Positions 49,965 through 60,508 are shown, counted from the first letter of the stretch. The stretch: 64,000 nucleotides of DNA from Symbiodinium natans (GCA_905221605.1 CAJNDS010000091.1:460283-524282), one strand, 5' to 3'. Notes: generated by a model not told the origin, from the sequence alone. Program-made: numbers and translations.

Positions 49965-50095
49965 ATTGTTCCTACTACATGAGAAACACAAAACAAGCTT
50001 AAAGTCCTGCAAAGGGTTTAGGGTTTAGGGTTTAGGGTATAGGGTTTAGGGGTTAGGGTTAAGTACTGTTCCTACTACATGAGAAAAACAAATTG
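49965..50095. repeat. Direct repeat around a telomere-like tract
   Basis: TGTTCCTACTACATGAGAAA occurs twice, either side of a TTTAGGG tract (50016-50055). Confidence 0.8.
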
Positions 50096-50121
50096 TTTCT
50101 TGGCTGCGCAAGGTATATGGA

Positions 50122-50205
50122 TTGGGATGTGCCCCCCCCCTATACTAACAGCCCTTAATAGGGATTATAGTAGGGCGTACTAAAATCCGCACTAAGGACC
50201 CAATA
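50122..50205. mobile_element. MITE family B, partial
   Basis: TTGGGATGTGCCCCCCC start with ACAGCCCTTAATAGGGATTA core; right terminal repeat not recognised. Confidence 0.5.
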
Positions 50206-50334
50206 TGTAGAACAGACGCCAGGACGAACCTCAGACAGCATGAGAAACAGGAGGCGACGTTAGCATAAAGTTTCATGCAAAAGGGTCCAACAACCTTACT
50301 TCTAGCCCTAAACCCTAAACCCTAAACCCCAAAC

Positions 50335-50407
50335 CCCTTCAGGGCTGGAAGCTCCACCTTCGCCTCGATCTCGGCGCGCTTCTTCGCCTCGCGCTGGGCC
50401 TCCTCGG
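50335..50407 (-). CDS. Exon, charged helix, starts at MITE A
   Basis: AAACAG then EEAQREAKKRAEIEAKVELP and ALK, donor GTTTGGGG. The acceptor lies eight bases from the MITE terminal repeat CCTCCAAGC. Confidence 0.75.
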
Positions 50408-50414
50408 CTGTTTT

Positions 50415-50849
50415 GCTTGGAGGTTCAGGGTACTTATAACCCAGTTAGGGTTTAGGGTACTTATAACCCAGTTAGGGTTTAGGGTTTAGGGTTTAGGGTT
50501 TAGGGTTTAGGGTTTAGGGTTTAAGGTTTAGGGTTTTGGGTTCTGGGTGTTGGGTACTTAGTAACCCGAATATAAGTGTAGTTATAACCCACTTCTAAGC
50601 CCCTTAAGTACCCTAATGGGGGGTTAATTCTAAGTGTAGTTATAGCCCTTATAAGCCCTTAAGTACCCTAATGGGGGGTTAATTCTAAGTGTAGTTATAG
50701 CCCTTATAAGCCCTTAAGTACCCTACTGAGGGTTAATTCGAAGTGTGGATATAGCCCACTTATAAGCACCTTAAGTACCCTAATGGGGTTATAATTGGGT
50801 AAAAAGTACAGTTATCATTAGGTTACGAAGTACCATGAACCTCCAAGTA
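50415..50849. mobile_element. MITE family A, enlarged and carrying telomere repeat
   Basis: Outer ends CTTGGAGGTTCAGGGTAC and TACCATGAACCTCCAAGTA. Inside are TTTAGGG units (50453-50530) and about four copies of a 60-65-base unit with TAAGTGTAGTTATAGCCC (50560-50785). Confidence 0.75.
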
Positions 50850-51053
50850 GGGTAGCTTCACTGTGGGTGCTCTGTTTTTTTGGGGGTTTAAGGTTTAGGA
50901 TTTGGGGGGTTAGTTTTTAAGGGTTTCGGATTGAGGGTTTAGGGTTTGGGGTTGAGGGTTTAGGGTCTGAGTCTGATTCCCTCATTCCCTACTAAGAACC
51001 ACCAGGTTTGGGGGGTTAGGGTTGTTTTGCAGGGTCTTGAGGGTCTGGGGAAC

Positions 51054-51107
51054 CTGAAACAGCCCACGCCTCGCGCTGCTTCTGCTCCTCCTTCTGCATC
51101 ATGCGGC
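51054..51107 (-). CDS. Exon, charged helix
   Basis: CTTCAG then RMMQKEEQKQREAWAVS, CAG/GTTCCC. Confidence 0.7.
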
Positions 51108-51725
51108 CTGAAGCTTTGGCCCAAAGCCCGTTACACTGTGGCCTCTACGCCAAGCTCAAACCCTAAACCCTAAACCCTAAACCCTAAGCCCTAAACCCTA
51201 AACCCTAAACCCCTACTTCTGAGAAGAGTATCTTAGGTTTCCTGCGCTGTAAGGGCATAACGCGGGAACTGGGAACAAGTAAGCAACAACAGCAACGAAA
51301 TCTCAAAGCTTAAGCCGGCGGAGGATCGATTCCCTCAGCCCAAAACCCTAAAAAGCCCTGAAACAAAAAAATGAAAACCCTACAAACCCCAGAGCCGTGC
51401 AAACCCTTAAAAACTTAAAGCCCTTGAAGCCCCGAAAAGGCCCTAAGCCCTGCACATTGCAGAGAGCACTGAGAACTTGGCAATTGTTCAGGGTTTAGGG
51501 TTTAACTAGGGTTGAAGTTTTAGGGTTGAGGTTTTAGGGCTTGGGGTTTGAAGATTCGGTTTCGCGGCTTAGGGACTCTTGGGGGCAAGGGGGCTGGGGT
51601 GGTGGCCTGAAAGCCTTCTGGTTGTCCGGGTTCGGTTTTTTGGGAGCTTCCCCAAAACCCTAAACCCTAAACCCAAAACCCTAAACCCTAAAACCCCAAA
51701 ACCCTAGAAACCCTGAACCCTAAAC

Positions 51726-51755
51726 CCTAGTCTCGCGTTCCCAAATTTCGCAAGC
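51726..51755 (-). CDS. Tiny exon, telomere-repeat donor
   Basis: GGGGAG, ten codons ACEIWERETR, GTTTAGGG. Confidence 0.45.
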
Positions 51756-52412
51756 CTCCCCGCATCTCCAAGAGGGAACGTTTAAATCTTACAGTTTAGG
51801 GTTTAGGGTTTAGGGTTTAGGGTTTAGGGTTTAGGGGTCAGGCCCCATGACTCCCACAGAGGAATGAACACGGAAACGCGAAAAGTCTGGAGGTCAAAGG
51901 CTGGCAGAGTTGATGAAGTGAGACCTCGTGAAGGCGATATACAGAAATCCTGAGCCCTAACCCCCTATCGCCGTAAAAATCTAAACCCCAAAGTGCAAAA
52001 CTCTAAACCCTATATACCCTAACCTTCCAGAACCTTGAGACCATGAAACCAACCAACAACCCAGAAGCCCTCACAGCACTGAGGTGCAAACGTTAAGCTA
52101 TCACAAAGCCCCAAAAGCAAACCCTGAAACCCTGAACGCCCAAAAGCCCCAAAGCCCTACAGCCGTGAAACCCTGCACACCTGACAGCCCTAAAGCCCCC
52201 CAAAGCCCTAAAGCCGTGAAATCGCGAACGCCTGAAAGCCCCAAAAGCATCCGGAAAACCCCAACCCTAAGGCGCTGAGGATTCTTATCTTAGGGTTTTT
52301 GGGGCCCCAATGCCTTCCTACATAAAACCCTAAACCCTAAACCCTAAACCCTAAACCCTAAACCCTAAATCCTAAACTATCTTGACTTGGGCCTAAGGGT
52401 AAAAATTCCTGC

Positions 52413-52507
52413 GAGCCGGAGGTCGTCGATTCGCTTCGACCTCCTCCCGAATCTCCCACTGGCGCCGCTCTGCTTCATCCACAGGGGCGGCATCCTCGCA
52501 GATGTTG
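52413..52507 (-). CDS. Exon, charged
   Basis: CCCAG then NICEDAAPVDEAERRQWEIR and EEVEANRRPPA, GC donor. A second frame is open but much less protein-like. Confidence 0.7.
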
Positions 52508-52514
52508 CTGGGGG

Positions 52515-52625
52515 ATTTAGGGTTTAGGATGTAGGATTTAGGGTTTAGGATTTAGGGTTTAGGATTTAGGGTTTAGGATTTAGGGTTTAGGATTTATAGG
52601 GTTGAGGATTTAGGGTTTAGGGTTT
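52515..52625. repeat. Variant array alternating TTTAGGA and TTTAGGG
   Basis: GGATTTAGGGTTTA repeated about five times: a 14-base higher-order unit. Confidence 0.85.
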
Positions 52626-52811
52626 AGGGGGTTAGGATTTAGTGTTTGCGGGGAGCTCAGGGCATCAGGCATGGGATCCAATTAGGGCTGGGTTGGATCG
52701 GGTTTTTAGGGTTGGGATGTTAGTTGAAGGGTTTCAGGCCTCAGGGTTCGGGTTGCAGCTAAACCCTAAAGCCCCTAAACCCCAAACCCCAAACCCTAAA
52801 CCCTAAACCCA

Positions 52812-52846
52812 AAGCCCTAATAAGGGCCTACTCTCTGGGTCCTAGA
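52812..52846. mobile_element. MITE C-prime, right-end fragment
   Basis: ATAAGGGCCTACTCTCTGGGTCCTAG, touching the exon at 52848. Confidence 0.55.
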
Positions 52847-52847
52847 C

Positions 52848-52889
52848 ATGCGGGCTGCCGCAGCGTCACGCCGGCCGTTGGAAGCAAAG
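52848..52889 (-). CDS. Exon ending at a MITE fragment
   Basis: DFASNGRRDAAAAR then GTCTAGGACCCAG, where CTAGGACCCAG is the MITE end. No AG upstream because a G run is there; 5' edge unclear. Confidence 0.45.
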
Positions 52890-53224
52890 TCCCCCCCCCC
52901 CCCCAAAACCCAAAACCCTAAACCCTAAACCCTAAAGCCTAAAGCCGAAAGCCTAAAGCCAAAAGCCAAAAGCCTAAATAAACCCTAAACCCTACACCCA
53001 AAACTCCGTCGCCCCTTGCACGTCTTCGAACCAAAATGCTGATGAGGTGGCGCGGTGGTCTTTATGATCCTAAAGGTCCTAACTTATCCGAAGAATCCGA
53101 AACCCCGAGCCCCAAACCTCAACCCCAACTCCCAAACCGCCGAAGCCCGATCCCCTTAAACCCTAAACCCTCAACGCTCAATCCTAAACCCTGAACCTTA
53201 AACCTTAAACCCTAAGCCCTAAGC

Positions 53225-53303
53225 CCTGTGGGCGTCCTTCTTCCACTCCTCCTCCGCCCATCCCTGTCCAGACCGGCCCGCCCATTCCCACCCTCGGCCG
53301 CTC
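53225..53303 (-). CDS. Exon, Gly/Trp then charged
   Basis: CCTGAG then SGRGWEWAGRSGQGWAEEEW and KKDAHR, GC donor. Other frames open; phase not settled. Confidence 0.5.
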
Positions 53304-53375
53304 CTCAGGCGAAAGAAAGATTTGGGTTTAGAGTTTAGAGTTTAGAGTTTAGGGTAACCGAGTCTGGGGTCGTAC

Positions 53376-53522
53376 CGACTCGGCAGGTAGGAAAGACATC
53401 GCCGCAGTGCCTGGACACCCGGCTACAGATGAATCTCTGTGGATTCCCTTCATGTATGTCTTTCTCCAAAGGAACTGAAGGAACATGAACGTACTGCCTC
53501 CACTTGAAATCCAGTAAACTGG
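53376..53522 (-). CDS. Longer exon
   Basis: CAACAG, 48 codons with SLLDFKWRQYVHVPSVPLEK and GNPQRFICSRVSRHCGDVFP, donor GTACGA. In phase from 53710-53767. Family not recognised. Confidence 0.6.
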
Positions 53523-53588
53523 CTGTTGTCGCGAGTTGTGCTCAGGATACCTAACCCCTGAACCCTGAACCTGTGCATCCAAAACCAT

Positions 53589-53695
53589 TCCTGGAGGTTT
53601 ATGGGTACTTAGAAGTAGGGCTATAGCTACCCCAAATAAGATGAGAACCTCTGCCTCATCACCTTACTAACAGGGACCCAACAAACCTCCAAGTA
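53589..53695. mobile_element. MITE family A, diverged
   Basis: CTGGAGGTTTATGGGTAC and AACAAACCTCCAAGTA; 15 bases from the exon at 53710. Confidence 0.6.
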
Positions 53696-53709
53696 AAGCA
53701 AAAAACGAC

Positions 53710-53767
53710 CAGGCTTCCATCGCCAATCGCTCCACTGCCCCTTCCACCAAGACCCATCGTCCTCCGC
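53710..53767 (-). CDS. Exon, Trp-rich
   Basis: AAGCAG then AEDDGSWWKGQWSDWRWKP, donor GTCGTT. Confidence 0.65.
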
Positions 53768-54239
53768 CTGCTTGCTTTCGGCCCTAAACCCTAAACCCTA
53801 AACCCTAAACCCTAAATCCTAAACCCTAAACCCTAAACCCTGAACCCTGAACCCTGAACCCTAAACCTCAAGCCTAGGATTTGAATCTGGGGCTCCAAGC
53901 TCTTAGGGGGAACCGAAGAAGGGATTGAAGGTCTTAGGGTTTAGGGTTTAGGGTTTAGGGTTTAGGGTTCGGGGTTCAGGGTTTAGGGATAGCCGCTCCT
54001 TAAAGGCCCCGGCTCGCTACACCAAACTCTGAGCACTGAGGCTCCCTAAATGGGCCCGCAAGTCCAAACCCTGAAACCCTAAACCCTAAACACTAAACCC
54101 TAAACCCTAAACCCTAAACCCTAAACCCTCATTTCATGGGTTTTCTGACTCCCCCCCTCTATACTACCCCCTAGGTTCCCCCCCTTAATGCGGCTAAGTA
54201 TCCCTAAACAGCCTTACTTATGGGGGGGGGGTAGAAAAG

Positions 54240-54400
54240 AGAGGGGTAGTCGGGGAAACCCACGATAATTACTAATGACACCCAAATCAAAAATGATGAA
54301 AAGAACAGTTTCGCATTTGAACGTGAACTAGAGAGAAAAAGTACAAAAACATGAAACAACTCTCAAGCCAGAAGCCTGGTAGATGCTGGGCTTTCGTGCG
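54240..54400 (-). other. Coding-like block with strong acceptor
   Basis: TTTTTCTCTCTAG on the minus strand precedes FTFKCETVLFIIFDLG; an upstream block reads PSIYQASGLR. Edges unclear, not called as exon. Confidence 0.3.
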
Positions 54401-54700
54401 TTAGACTCTTATCACCCTAAACCCTAAACCCTAAACCCTAAACCCGAAACCCGAAACCCTAAACCCTAAACCTTCAGCTCCCTGGTAGCCCAAAAACGAT
54501 CTTATGATGAGGCTAGAACCCAGAACCCAGAAAACAGGGCAACAGGCACTCAGCTACCACGCTCGACTCTCAAGCCATCACAGTTCCCTTTGCCCTAATG
54601 TGGTGTAGACCCTGAAAAACGTATATACTTTTTAGGTACAAGTAGCTATAATAGGAGTCTAGACACAAAAGAAAGTATTAAAGTAGAGTACTCCCAAAAC

Positions 54701-54781
54701 CCAGTTTGTGGCCTCGCCCTCTTCTCCTTCCTCCTCGGGCTGCCCAACCTGCTGCTCTTTGACGGCCCTCTCGCGGCACGC
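54701..54781 (-). CDS. Exon, acidic
   Basis: GGACAG, 27 codons ACRERAVKEQQVGQPEEEGE and EGEATNW, donor GTTTTG. Confidence 0.75.
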
Positions 54782-55040
54782 CTGTCCCAAAGCGGGCCCC
54801 CTGAAACCCCCCTAAACCCCAAAACCTAAACTAGACCCTAAACCCCGAACAAGAAGTGACACCTGTTGGGGACTCTAGGGGGTTATGCTGGGCTTCATGC
54901 TTTGCTTCTTGGGTTACATATCTAGGGTGCCCTTGAACTTAGAGCACTTCCCCGCAACCCGGAGCCCTAAGCCCTAAACCCCATAAACTCTCCTAAACCC
55001 TAAACCCTAAACCCTAAACCCTAAACCCTAAACCCTAAAC

Positions 55041-55076
55041 TGTGGCTTCCAATCCGCCTCCCGAACCGGACTGCGA
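55041..55076 (-). CDS. Short exon, telomere-repeat donor
   Basis: TTTCAG then RSPVREADWKP, ending at GTTTAGGG. In phase from 55343-55394. Confidence 0.55.
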
Positions 55077-55342
55077 CTGAAAGTCCTAGAGCGGGCGTCG
55101 GGATGATGGTCCCCCAGAGCACGGCGAGAACACCCCAACCCTAAACACCATAAGGATCCCCTGAATAAGTCGGGTTTAGGGTTTAGGGTTTAAGGTTTAG
55201 GGTTTAGGGTTTGGGGTTTAGGAAGCCCCTTCCGAAAACGGCAGCACAGGAAAGTGAACCCTAAACCCTCGACTGCAACAAAAACCCTAAACCAACCCGC
55301 AACCCTAAACCCCAAAACCCTGACTGAAGCCTTGAACCTCAC

Positions 55343-55394
55343 GGCGCAGGCTTTGACCTCAGCTTCGGGAGTTTTGCGCCCAGAAGGCTGGCGG
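55343..55394 (-). CDS. Exon
   Basis: AAGCAG then ASLLGAKLPKLRSKPA, canonical GTGAGG. Confidence 0.6.
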
Positions 55395-55663
55395 CTGCTT
55401 CAGCGTGGTTGAGGGTGTTAGGCGTTTGGGGTTTTAGGGTTGCAGGGTTTGGGGTTTAAGGTTTAGGGTTTAGGGTTTAGGGTTGCAGGGTTTAGGGGTA
55501 GGTGTTCAGGGCCTGAGGGTTTCTTGGGAACGTTCGTGGCTGCCGATTCGGTCGGGGGGTTGGCAGTTGCTTGTGCGGATGCATGGGGTTTAGGGTTCAG
55601 GGTTCAGGGTTTAGGATTTAGGGTTTCGGGTTTAGGGTACAGGTACAGATCCTCATCCTTCAC

Positions 55664-55748
55664 TGTCAGCTCTACATAGCTGCATGGATTCCTGCCAAGC
55701 TTCCTGCGTATCCGTTTTGTTGCGCAGCGTCAAGTTTATATGCGCCTT
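55664..55748 (-). CDS. Exon
   Basis: CTCGAG then KAHINLTLRNKTDTQEAWQE and SMQLCRAD, donor GTGAAG. In phase with 55343-55394. Confidence 0.65.
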
Positions 55749-56014
55749 CTCGAGCAAAGCTATGATGACTAAATTTCTGCAGAAATACAGTGTACATAAC
55801 CATGAAAAAAATCATTCGACAAAATAAGTATGTATGTGGGTAGTTCTCGAAAGTAGACTCCGATTGGGGTGTGCCTTGTTTGGAGCGGCGACTTAGAAAA
55901 GACCCCTTCAACAGGGAAACCAACGTAGAGAACTACCCCTAAACCCTAAACCCTACACCCTAGAACCCTGAACCCTGAACCCTGAACCCTAAACCCTAAA
56001 CCCTAAACCCTAAC

Positions 56015-56099
56015 TGGGACTTGCTTGAGATGAAGTGGCGTCTCGCGTCCCGACGTGGCCGGCAATGGCCTTCCACTTCCTTGGCTTCGGCTGCGTCGG
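56015..56099 (-). CDS. Exon
   Basis: CCGAAG then DAAEAKEVEGHCRPRRDARR and HFISSKS, donor GTTAGGG. Confidence 0.65.
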
Positions 56100-56103
56100 C
56101 TTC

Positions 56104-56310
56104 GGGTTTAGGGTTTAGGGTTTAGGGTTTAGGGTTTAGGGTTTAGGGTTTAGGGTTTAGGGTTTAGGGTTTAGGGTTTAGGGTTTAGGGTTTAGGGTTT
56201 AGGGTTTAGGGTTTAGGCGGGTTTAGGGTTTAGGCGGGTTTAGGGTTTAGGGTTTAGGGTTTAGGGTTTAGGGGTTTAGGGTTTAGGGGTTTAGGGTTTA
56301 GCGTTCAGGG
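56104..56310. repeat. Longest telomere-like array in the window
   Basis: About 28 TTTAGGG units with two GCGGG and two GGGG interruptions near the right end. Confidence 0.95.
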
Positions 56311-56321
56311 TTTAGGGACGC

Positions 56322-56359
56322 ATCTTGAGGTTGAATTGCAGTTCTTCGAGGCTGGGGTA
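56322..56359 (-). CDS. Short exon
   Basis: CTGCAG then YPSLEELQFNLK, GC donor. Confidence 0.55.
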
Positions 56360-56824
56360 CTGCAGCCTAGAGAAAGCAAAGAAAAAACCCTTTTGCATTC
56401 CTCAGGGGAGGGGGATGAGGGGTTCAGTTTCCCCTAACCCTGAACCGCAAACCCCAAACCCCAAACCCCAACCCTAAACCCTAAACCCTAAACCCTAAGC
56501 CCTAAACCCTAAACCCTAAACCCTAAACCCTAAACCCTAAACCCTAAACCCTGAGAAAATCAGTTGTCGGACTTGGGTTGCCGTGCCTTGCGGGGCCTTA
56601 TTGTTGGGACCCTGTCTTACAGCTGCCGTGTGGAACTGCGTGTATGCTCGTGGGCAGTAATTTCCCCAAACCTTTGGTTCTCACATATCTTTCGGACAGG
56701 GTGTCGAGTATGAGGGCCTTACAGTTGGTTGTAAACCTTATTGACTCATTTTTCTTGGGGGGAATTTGCTACCACTCCTTTAAACTACACGTGAACCTTC
56801 AACCCAAAAATTGTCACCCTCAAC

Positions 56825-56910
56825 CTTCCCATTTCAGGAATTCTCCAAGCATCTCTTTGAGATCGCAGACGGCAGCAAACTTGATCAAACCTGCATCTGG
56901 ACAGTCAGGG
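56825..56910 (-). CDS. Candidate exon
   Basis: GAAAG then PDCPDAGLIKFAAVCDLKEM and LGEFLKWE, donor GTTGAG. Confidence 0.5.
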
Positions 56911-57180
56911 CTTTCACAAAATAGATACACCCTAAACCTTCCTCAACCACAAACCCTAAACCCTAAACCCTAACCCCTAACAGAAAAAGTAAATTATGGC
57001 CTACATATTTATAGGACCGTCCTGGGAACAACGGGGGGGGGGTTGTTTCTGATCCCAAATTCTACTAATTGCTAGAGAATCTCCCGATAAATGGGAAAAA
57101 TCTTCCTCATACTTCAGGGAAATATGAAACATATACTAAATATACTTCCTTATAGTTAAGGGGAAATAGAGGGATTACTA

Positions 57181-57230
57181 TTTTTCTTTTTTTTTTTTTT
57201 GGGGGGGGGGGGGGGTTGGGGGGGGTGCCG
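57181..57230. repeat. T-run/G-run homopolymer junction (family D end)
   Basis: T15G15 then more G; followed by GGTTCTGAAGCAAATAG, like the right end at 39420-39600. Confidence 0.8.
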
Positions 57231-57669
57231 GGGTGGTTCTGAAGCAAATAGTAGTAGTTGCTACATCCTGATCCTCAACCCTCCAAGACCCCTGTGAGTC
57301 CTCTGCGCACCCTCTGCACCCTACAACCCCAACTCCCAAAGCTGCCACCCTGTGCACCCCGATGGAAGCCTGTGAACCACCTAAACCCTAAACCCTGAAC
57401 CCTGAATCCTAAACCCTGAACCCTGAATCCTGAAAATCCTAAGCCCGCAGCCCTCCGTACCATGGCAACTTAAGCCCTGCTTCTGAGCCCTGCTCTGAAC
57501 CCTGCTCTGAACCCTAAACCCTAAACCCCTAAATCCCAAACCCTAAACCCTTAAACCCAAAGAGCCCTAAGAATCCAAATGCCCCAAAAGAGTGACCCCG
57601 TGATAAACGTCGAGCCCGAATCCGCCCGGCCCTAAACCGCAAACCCTAAACCCTAACCCCTAGATCCGC

Positions 57670-57729
57670 CCGGCCCTCTTCCAAAAGCTGCTGCTCGTTC
57701 TCCGACCAGGCGTCGCTTGCCGAAGCCAT
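57670..57729 (-). CDS. Exon, possible start of a gene
   Basis: ATG at 57729 opens MASASDAWSENEQQLLEEGR, 20 codons to a GC donor, in phase with 56322-56359. No AG just upstream, so it may be a first exon; an internal exon from GCAAG at 57715 is the alternative. Confidence 0.5.
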
Positions 57730-57739
57730 GGCGTTGGGA

Positions 57740-58910
57740 GTATAGGGTTTAGGGTTTAGGGTTTAGGGCTTAGGGCATCAGGGTTGGGGGTTTAGGGTTT
57801 AGGGTAGTCCATAGGGTTTAGAGATGTATGGCTTTGGAGGGGGGGGGGGGGGGGGGGGGGGGGGCTCGGGGTGTCTACACCCGAAACCCGAAACCCTAAA
57901 CCCTATTGCCTAAACTCTAAACCCTGAACCCTGAACCATAAACCCTAAACACTAAACCCTAAACCCTAAACCCTAAACCCTAAACCCTAAACCCTATGCT
58001 TCTTTTTGGGGTGGGAGGGGTTCTGGCTCCTGGCTGCTAACTTGCAAGGCTTGAGGTTGTGGGGTTCTCGACTCAGGGATGTTGGGGATCGACAGCCTTG
58101 GGCTGCGGTTAAGAGTTTAGGGTTTAGGGTTTAGGGTGTAGGGTGTAGGGTGTAGGGTATAGGGCTTAGGGTTTAGGGTTGGCTTAACCCCGACCAGTCT
58201 GGGACAACTTCTGGTGCGTAGATTCACCCATCTACAGCCCTTTGTTCTCATCCCGCCCTGTCTATGCTGCCAACTTTTTGTCTTGGAGTGGGAGGCTTGG
58301 TGCCAAAAGCTTGAAGATCTGCCGCTTTTGAGGTCGGTCCCAAGCACACGCACACAACAAACTCAAAAACACACCCTTGCTATCAAAGGGTTTAGGGAGT
58401 TTAGGGTTTAGGTGTTTAAGCCACAGAACTCTGAACGCAGTCTATCCGCACTCGTGGGTTATTACTAGCTATTACCCCCAGTTTTCTAGGGGCAGTATCC
58501 GCCCAAAAAGCACCCTATCATTCAGGTCGCTCAAATGCCTAAAACGCAGGGTTTCAGAGCTTCGCCTCAGGCAACTTGGCACAGGCTGCTCTGGCACGGA
58601 TTTGGGCTGCGAAGGGTTTAGGCTTCGGGTTTAGGGTTTAGGGTTTAGGGTTTAGGGTTTAGGGTTTAGGGTTGATTCTCTTGGGGCTCAGGCTTTGTTC
58701 GTCCAGAGCTCGGGGCTGTTTTGTATCGGGCTTGGGGTAGTTTCACACCAAAAACAACGGTACCCCTGATGGCTCTAAACCCTAAACCCCAAACCCCAAA
58801 CCCTAAACCCTAAACTCTAAACCTTACAAACCCTAAACCCTAAACCCTAAACCCGAAACCCTAAACCCTAAACCCTAAACCCTAAACCCTAGACCCTAGA
58901 CCCTAGACCC
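57740..58910. other. Intronic or intergenic repeat stretch
   Basis: TTTAGGG and CCCTAAA tracts, a G run of about 27 (57838-57864), a unique block 58190-58620 without a convincing exon. Confidence 0.4.
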
Positions 58911-58915
58911 TAGAC

Positions 58916-58962
58916 CCCTGACTCGAGAAGCTCTGCAAGATGGTCTACCTGCTCTTGGGGCA
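58916..58962 (-). CDS. Exon, helical
   Basis: CTGAG then PQEQVDHLAELLESG, donor GTCTAG. In phase from 59474-59534. Confidence 0.65.
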
Positions 58963-59473
58963 CTCAGGGCGTCAAGGAATTAGGGTTTAGGGTTTAGGGT
59001 TTAGGGCTTAGGGTTTAGGGTTTCGGGTTTGGGGTTTGGGGTTTGGGGTTTGGGGTTTAGGGTTTGAGGTAGGGTTGTGCTTTGTCCTTCAAGCTCTCCG
59101 TGAAAAGACCCCTATCCCACCTACAAGTTACAGGAGAACTAGGCAAGTCTAGGGTCTAGGCTCCAGGGTTTAGGGTTTAGGGTTTGGGGTTTAGGGTGTG
59201 GGGTTTAGGAGTTTGGGTTTCTGGGGTTTAGGGTTTTAGAGAAACCCAAATCATGCCGAGGCCACCTTGGCAGACGCACACAGGCTGGTTCACGGTCCCC
59301 GATACCGGTTCAGGCCTACATTCTAAACCCAAAGTCCTCAACTTTGAACCTATGCTGAGTTGTAACCCCTAAACCCTAAACCCTTTTACCGCCTGTGACG
59401 CCTCCCCCTAAACCCTAAACTCTAAGCCTAAGCCCTAAAAGCCCTAAACCCCAAACCCTAAACCCTACAGTAC

Positions 59474-59534
59474 CCCTCCTTCGAGCCCACCCCTCATTCT
59501 TGCCTTCTTCAGGAGCTTCCGCTGCGGCATCCTC
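59474..59534 (-). CDS. Exon, acidic
   Basis: CATCAG, 20 codons EDAAAEAPEEGKNEGWARRR, donor GTACTG. Confidence 0.75.
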
Positions 59535-59591
59535 CTGATGGAAGAGACATTTCATTTGCATGTGGGCTTCGAGGTTCAGGGTTTAGGGTTT

Positions 59592-59672
59592 AGGGTTAGG
59601 GCTTAGGGCTTAGGGCTTAGGGCTTAGGGCTTAGGGCTTAGGGCTTAGGGCTTAGGGCTTAGGGCTTAGGGT
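59592..59672. repeat. Homogenised variant array (GGGCTTA)n
   Basis: About 11 copies of TTAGGGC between normal TTTAGGG units. Confidence 0.9.
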
Positions 59673-60433
59673 TTAGGGTTTAGGGTTTAGGGTTTAGGGT
59701 TTAGCGAGGGATTCAGCTTGGGGTTGAGGCTTGAGGACTCAGATCAAACTACAGTTTTACGGAGTTTGATGTAGGATCCGTAGAGGCTTCGGTGGAGTTC
59801 TGCTTTGTTGGGGTTTTGAGGTTATGTCAGGCTTAGGGTTCATCTGGGTTCCTAGTGCTGATTCGTGGAAGGCCAAATCCTAAACCCCGCTACGCCCGGA
59901 CGTTACGCCGCAGCTCAAGAGTAAGCATGGAGCCGTAGCACACGACTCCATTGGCATTTGCAGTACGAAAAGGCCTTGGTCGTGGCTGAGGAGGCCTCTT
60001 TTCCAGGGTGCTTCTTAACAAAAGATACATCCTATCGAGGAAAGCCTTGAAGAAAAGAGTTTGGGGGCAACTACGGGTGTGAATGTTTGGGCTTGCACTG
60101 CTTCGGGGCCAAAGGTGAGGGGTTTTGGGGTTCAGGGTTGAGGATATTTGGGCTTGCACTGCTTTGGGTGAGCTGGTTTCAGAACTTGTGGGTTTCCATC
60201 GAGACAGCAAACGGAAGCCCGGAAAGACTAAACCCCAGTGAAAGGGTTTAGGGTTTAGCGCTTAAAAAGCGTAACCCGGAACCCACCCTACGGGTTTAGG
60301 GCTTCAAGTGAAGGGTTTCCGGCTGAGAACAGTCCCAGTCTGGAGGCTTCGAAGCTGGAGATATCTTTCTCGTAGCGGACCTGCTGCTACACCCGACAGG
60401 TCGTGTCAGCACTTGCGTGCCCGGAGTTGAAAC

Positions 60434-60508
60434 CTGATGTCTCGTCTCGCCGATGCGACAGGGGAAGAAGTGCCTCGTCACCGCGATGAACATCGTACAG
60501 CCAGCAGC
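60434..60508 (-). CDS. Candidate exon
   Basis: GCAGAG then CWLYDVHRGDEALLPLSHRR, donor GTTTCA. Does not fit the phase of 61369-61394 and 59474-59534. Confidence 0.3.

Noticed and set aside
52084-52278. Plus-strand Pro/Ser/Lys repeat frame
   Set aside because: Translation of degenerate CCCAAAGCC repeats.
56578-56973. Plus-strand open frame of 131 codons
   Set aside because: Ends in translated CCCTAAA repeat and overlaps a better minus-strand exon with splice signals.
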